From assembly GCA_964196055.1 (NCBI GenBank), contig CAXMSF010000197.1, positions 1-6,463 of the forward strand: DNA of 6,463 nucleotides. Direction: 5' to 3'. Positions within the stretch are counted from its first letter, which is position 1, and each line of letters opens with the position of its first letter. Positions 5,677-6,463 of this stretch are shown piece after piece. The position numbers and the translations under genes were made by a program. Origin of the DNA: JAFDEI01 sp964196055 (GTDB lineage: Bacteria > Myxococcota_A > UBA9160 > SMWR01). Under the pieces are notes generated by a model, which saw nothing but the letters and a program-made list of their open reading frames with translations, did no database searches and was not told where the DNA came from.

Positions 5677-6463
5677 AGACCCCCCATTCCTCGCGATGGC
5701 CGTTCGAGAAAGGGCTTCACGACCTCGGCAACCACTGTTACGCATACCTCCAGCCGAACGGAAGCTGGGGTTGGAGCAATGCCGGCCTCGTCGTCGACGG
5801 CGATGAAGCGTTGCTCGTCGACACGCTGTTCGATCTGCCGCTCACGCGTGAGATGCTCGCATGCATGCGAGACGCCGAACCCACCGCCGGCGAGCGGATC
5901 GACACCCTCGTCAACACGCATTCGAACGGCGACCATTGCAACGGCAACGAGCTGGTCGCGGGCGCGGAGATCATCGCCTCGACGGCCGCCGCCGAGGAGA
6001 TGGCGCAAGAGACCCCGGAGACGATGGTGAAGTTCAAGCAGGCGGCGCCCGATCTCGGCGATCTCGGCGAGTTCTTCCTGCACTGCTTCGGCCCGTTCGA
6101 GTTCGAGGGCATCACGAAGACGCTGCCCACGACCACCTTCGACGGCGATCTCACACGGCACGTCGGCGACAAACGCGTCGAGTTGATCGGCGTCGGCCCG
6201 GCCCACACCGCAGGCGACGTACTCGTCCATGTACCGAGCAACCGCACCGTGTTCACGGGCGACATCCTGTTCGTCGACGGGCACCCGATCATCTGGGCCG
6301 GACCGGTCGGCAACTGGATCGAAGCCTGCCGTCGGATCGAAGCCATGGACGTCGAGACCGTGGTTCCCGGGCACGGACCGATCACCGACAAGCGCGGTGT
6401 CGCCGCCATGCGCGAGTACCTGGCCTACATCACGACGGAGGCGCGCACACGCTTCGATGCGGG
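5673..6463 (+). CDS. Metallo-beta-lactamase-fold hydrolase (3' end outside window)
   Basis: The window holds 263 codons of an MBL-fold protein; no stop is reached. The beta-sandwich start is seen in NAGLVVDGDEALLVDTLFD. Metal-binding motifs are H83, N85, D87 and H88 in NTHSNGDHCNGN, H178 in GPAHTAGD, D197 in FTGDILF and H234 in VPGHGP. The second His of the usual HxHxDH is replaced by Asn (HxNxDH), a variant known in the relay/cyclase-like branch of the superfamily, whose members hydrolyse varied esters or lactones. No signal peptide is visible, so it is probably cytoplasmic, unlike its lipoprotein partner. The start ATG 5673 overlaps the upstream TGA by four bases. Two perfect palindromes lie in the gene at 5841-5871, and a nine-base tandem pair at 6051-6068 encodes DLGDLG. 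The fold is clear; the reaction is not. Confidence 0.9.
   Translation, partial: MKTPHSSRWPFEKGLHDLGNHCYAYLQPNGSWGWSNAGLVVDGDEALLVDTLFDLPLTREMLACMRDAEPTAGERIDTLVNTHSNGDHCNGNELVAGAEIIASTAAAEEMAQETPETMVKFKQAAPDLGDLGEFFLHCFGPFEFEGITKTLPTTTFDGDLTRHVGDKRVELIGVGPAHTAGDVLVHVPSNRTVFTGDILFVDGHPIIWAGPVGNWIEACRRIEAMDVETVVPGHGPITDKRGVAAMREYLAYITTEARTRFDA
5841..5871. repeat. Two adjacent perfect palindromes within the MBL-fold gene
   Basis: CTCACGCGTGAG (5841-5852) and CTCGCATGCATGCGAG (5856-5871) are both perfect palindromes with no spacer, three bases apart. They encode LTREMLACMR. The 16-bp one is uncommon at this window length; the pair could be protein-binding sites or chance. Confidence 0.6.

Noticed and set aside
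6051..6068. Nine-base tandem pair GATCTCGGC
   Set aside because: Only two copies within coding sequence (DLGDLG); no sign of a repeat array.
5598..6374. 258-codon reverse-strand open frame over the MBL-fold gene
   Set aside because: Shadow of a gene with clear metal-binding motifs; no ribosome-binding site or domain seen.
1..6463. CRISPR array, insertion sequence, tRNA, rRNA, riboswitch or phage attachment site
   Set aside because: No spaced repeats, transposase-like frame, target-site duplication or conserved RNA fold was seen on either strand.

Overview
This is a GC-rich bacterial window with four complete or near-complete genes and one gene tail. The mix suggests a deltaproteobacterial-type lineage (Myxococcota, Desulfobacterota or a relative): a well-formed sigma-54 promoter, an ECF sigma factor, a DUF3604 lipoprotein and a membrane-anchored sulfatase-fold protein. 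That placement is inferred from composition and gene content only.

Layout. Bases 1-170 hold the last 55 codons of an unidentified + strand gene. A 312-base gap (171-482) follows. It contains a small palindrome, an AT-rich cluster of inverted and direct repeats (307-349), and a -24/-12 promoter (431-447) with nearly every consensus base. This promoter points into an ECF sigma factor gene (483-1148). That gene contains a perfect 18-bp inverted repeat around a GAGA loop (601-640), the most unusual feature here. The sigma gene converges, with a hairpin between them, on a minus-strand gene for a 712-residue membrane phospho- or sulfo-transferase/hydrolase (1166-3304). A 125-base divergent spacer then leads to a + strand pair: a DUF3604/PHP-like lipoprotein (3430-5676) and a metallo-beta-lactamase-fold protein (5673 to the window edge). 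The two overlap by ATGA.

How the genes may work together. The sigma factor appears to sit in a sigma-54 to ECF cascade, needing an enhancer-binding activator that may bind at 307-349. No anti-sigma gene is adjacent. The DUF3604 and MBL-fold genes look translationally coupled and so probably share a pathway; both are predicted metallohydrolases, but neither substrate can be read from sequence. The sulfatase-fold protein probably modifies an envelope or extracellular substrate. Control of the three enzyme genes by the local sigma factor is possible but not shown; only a weak ECF-like promoter is visible before the DUF3604 gene.
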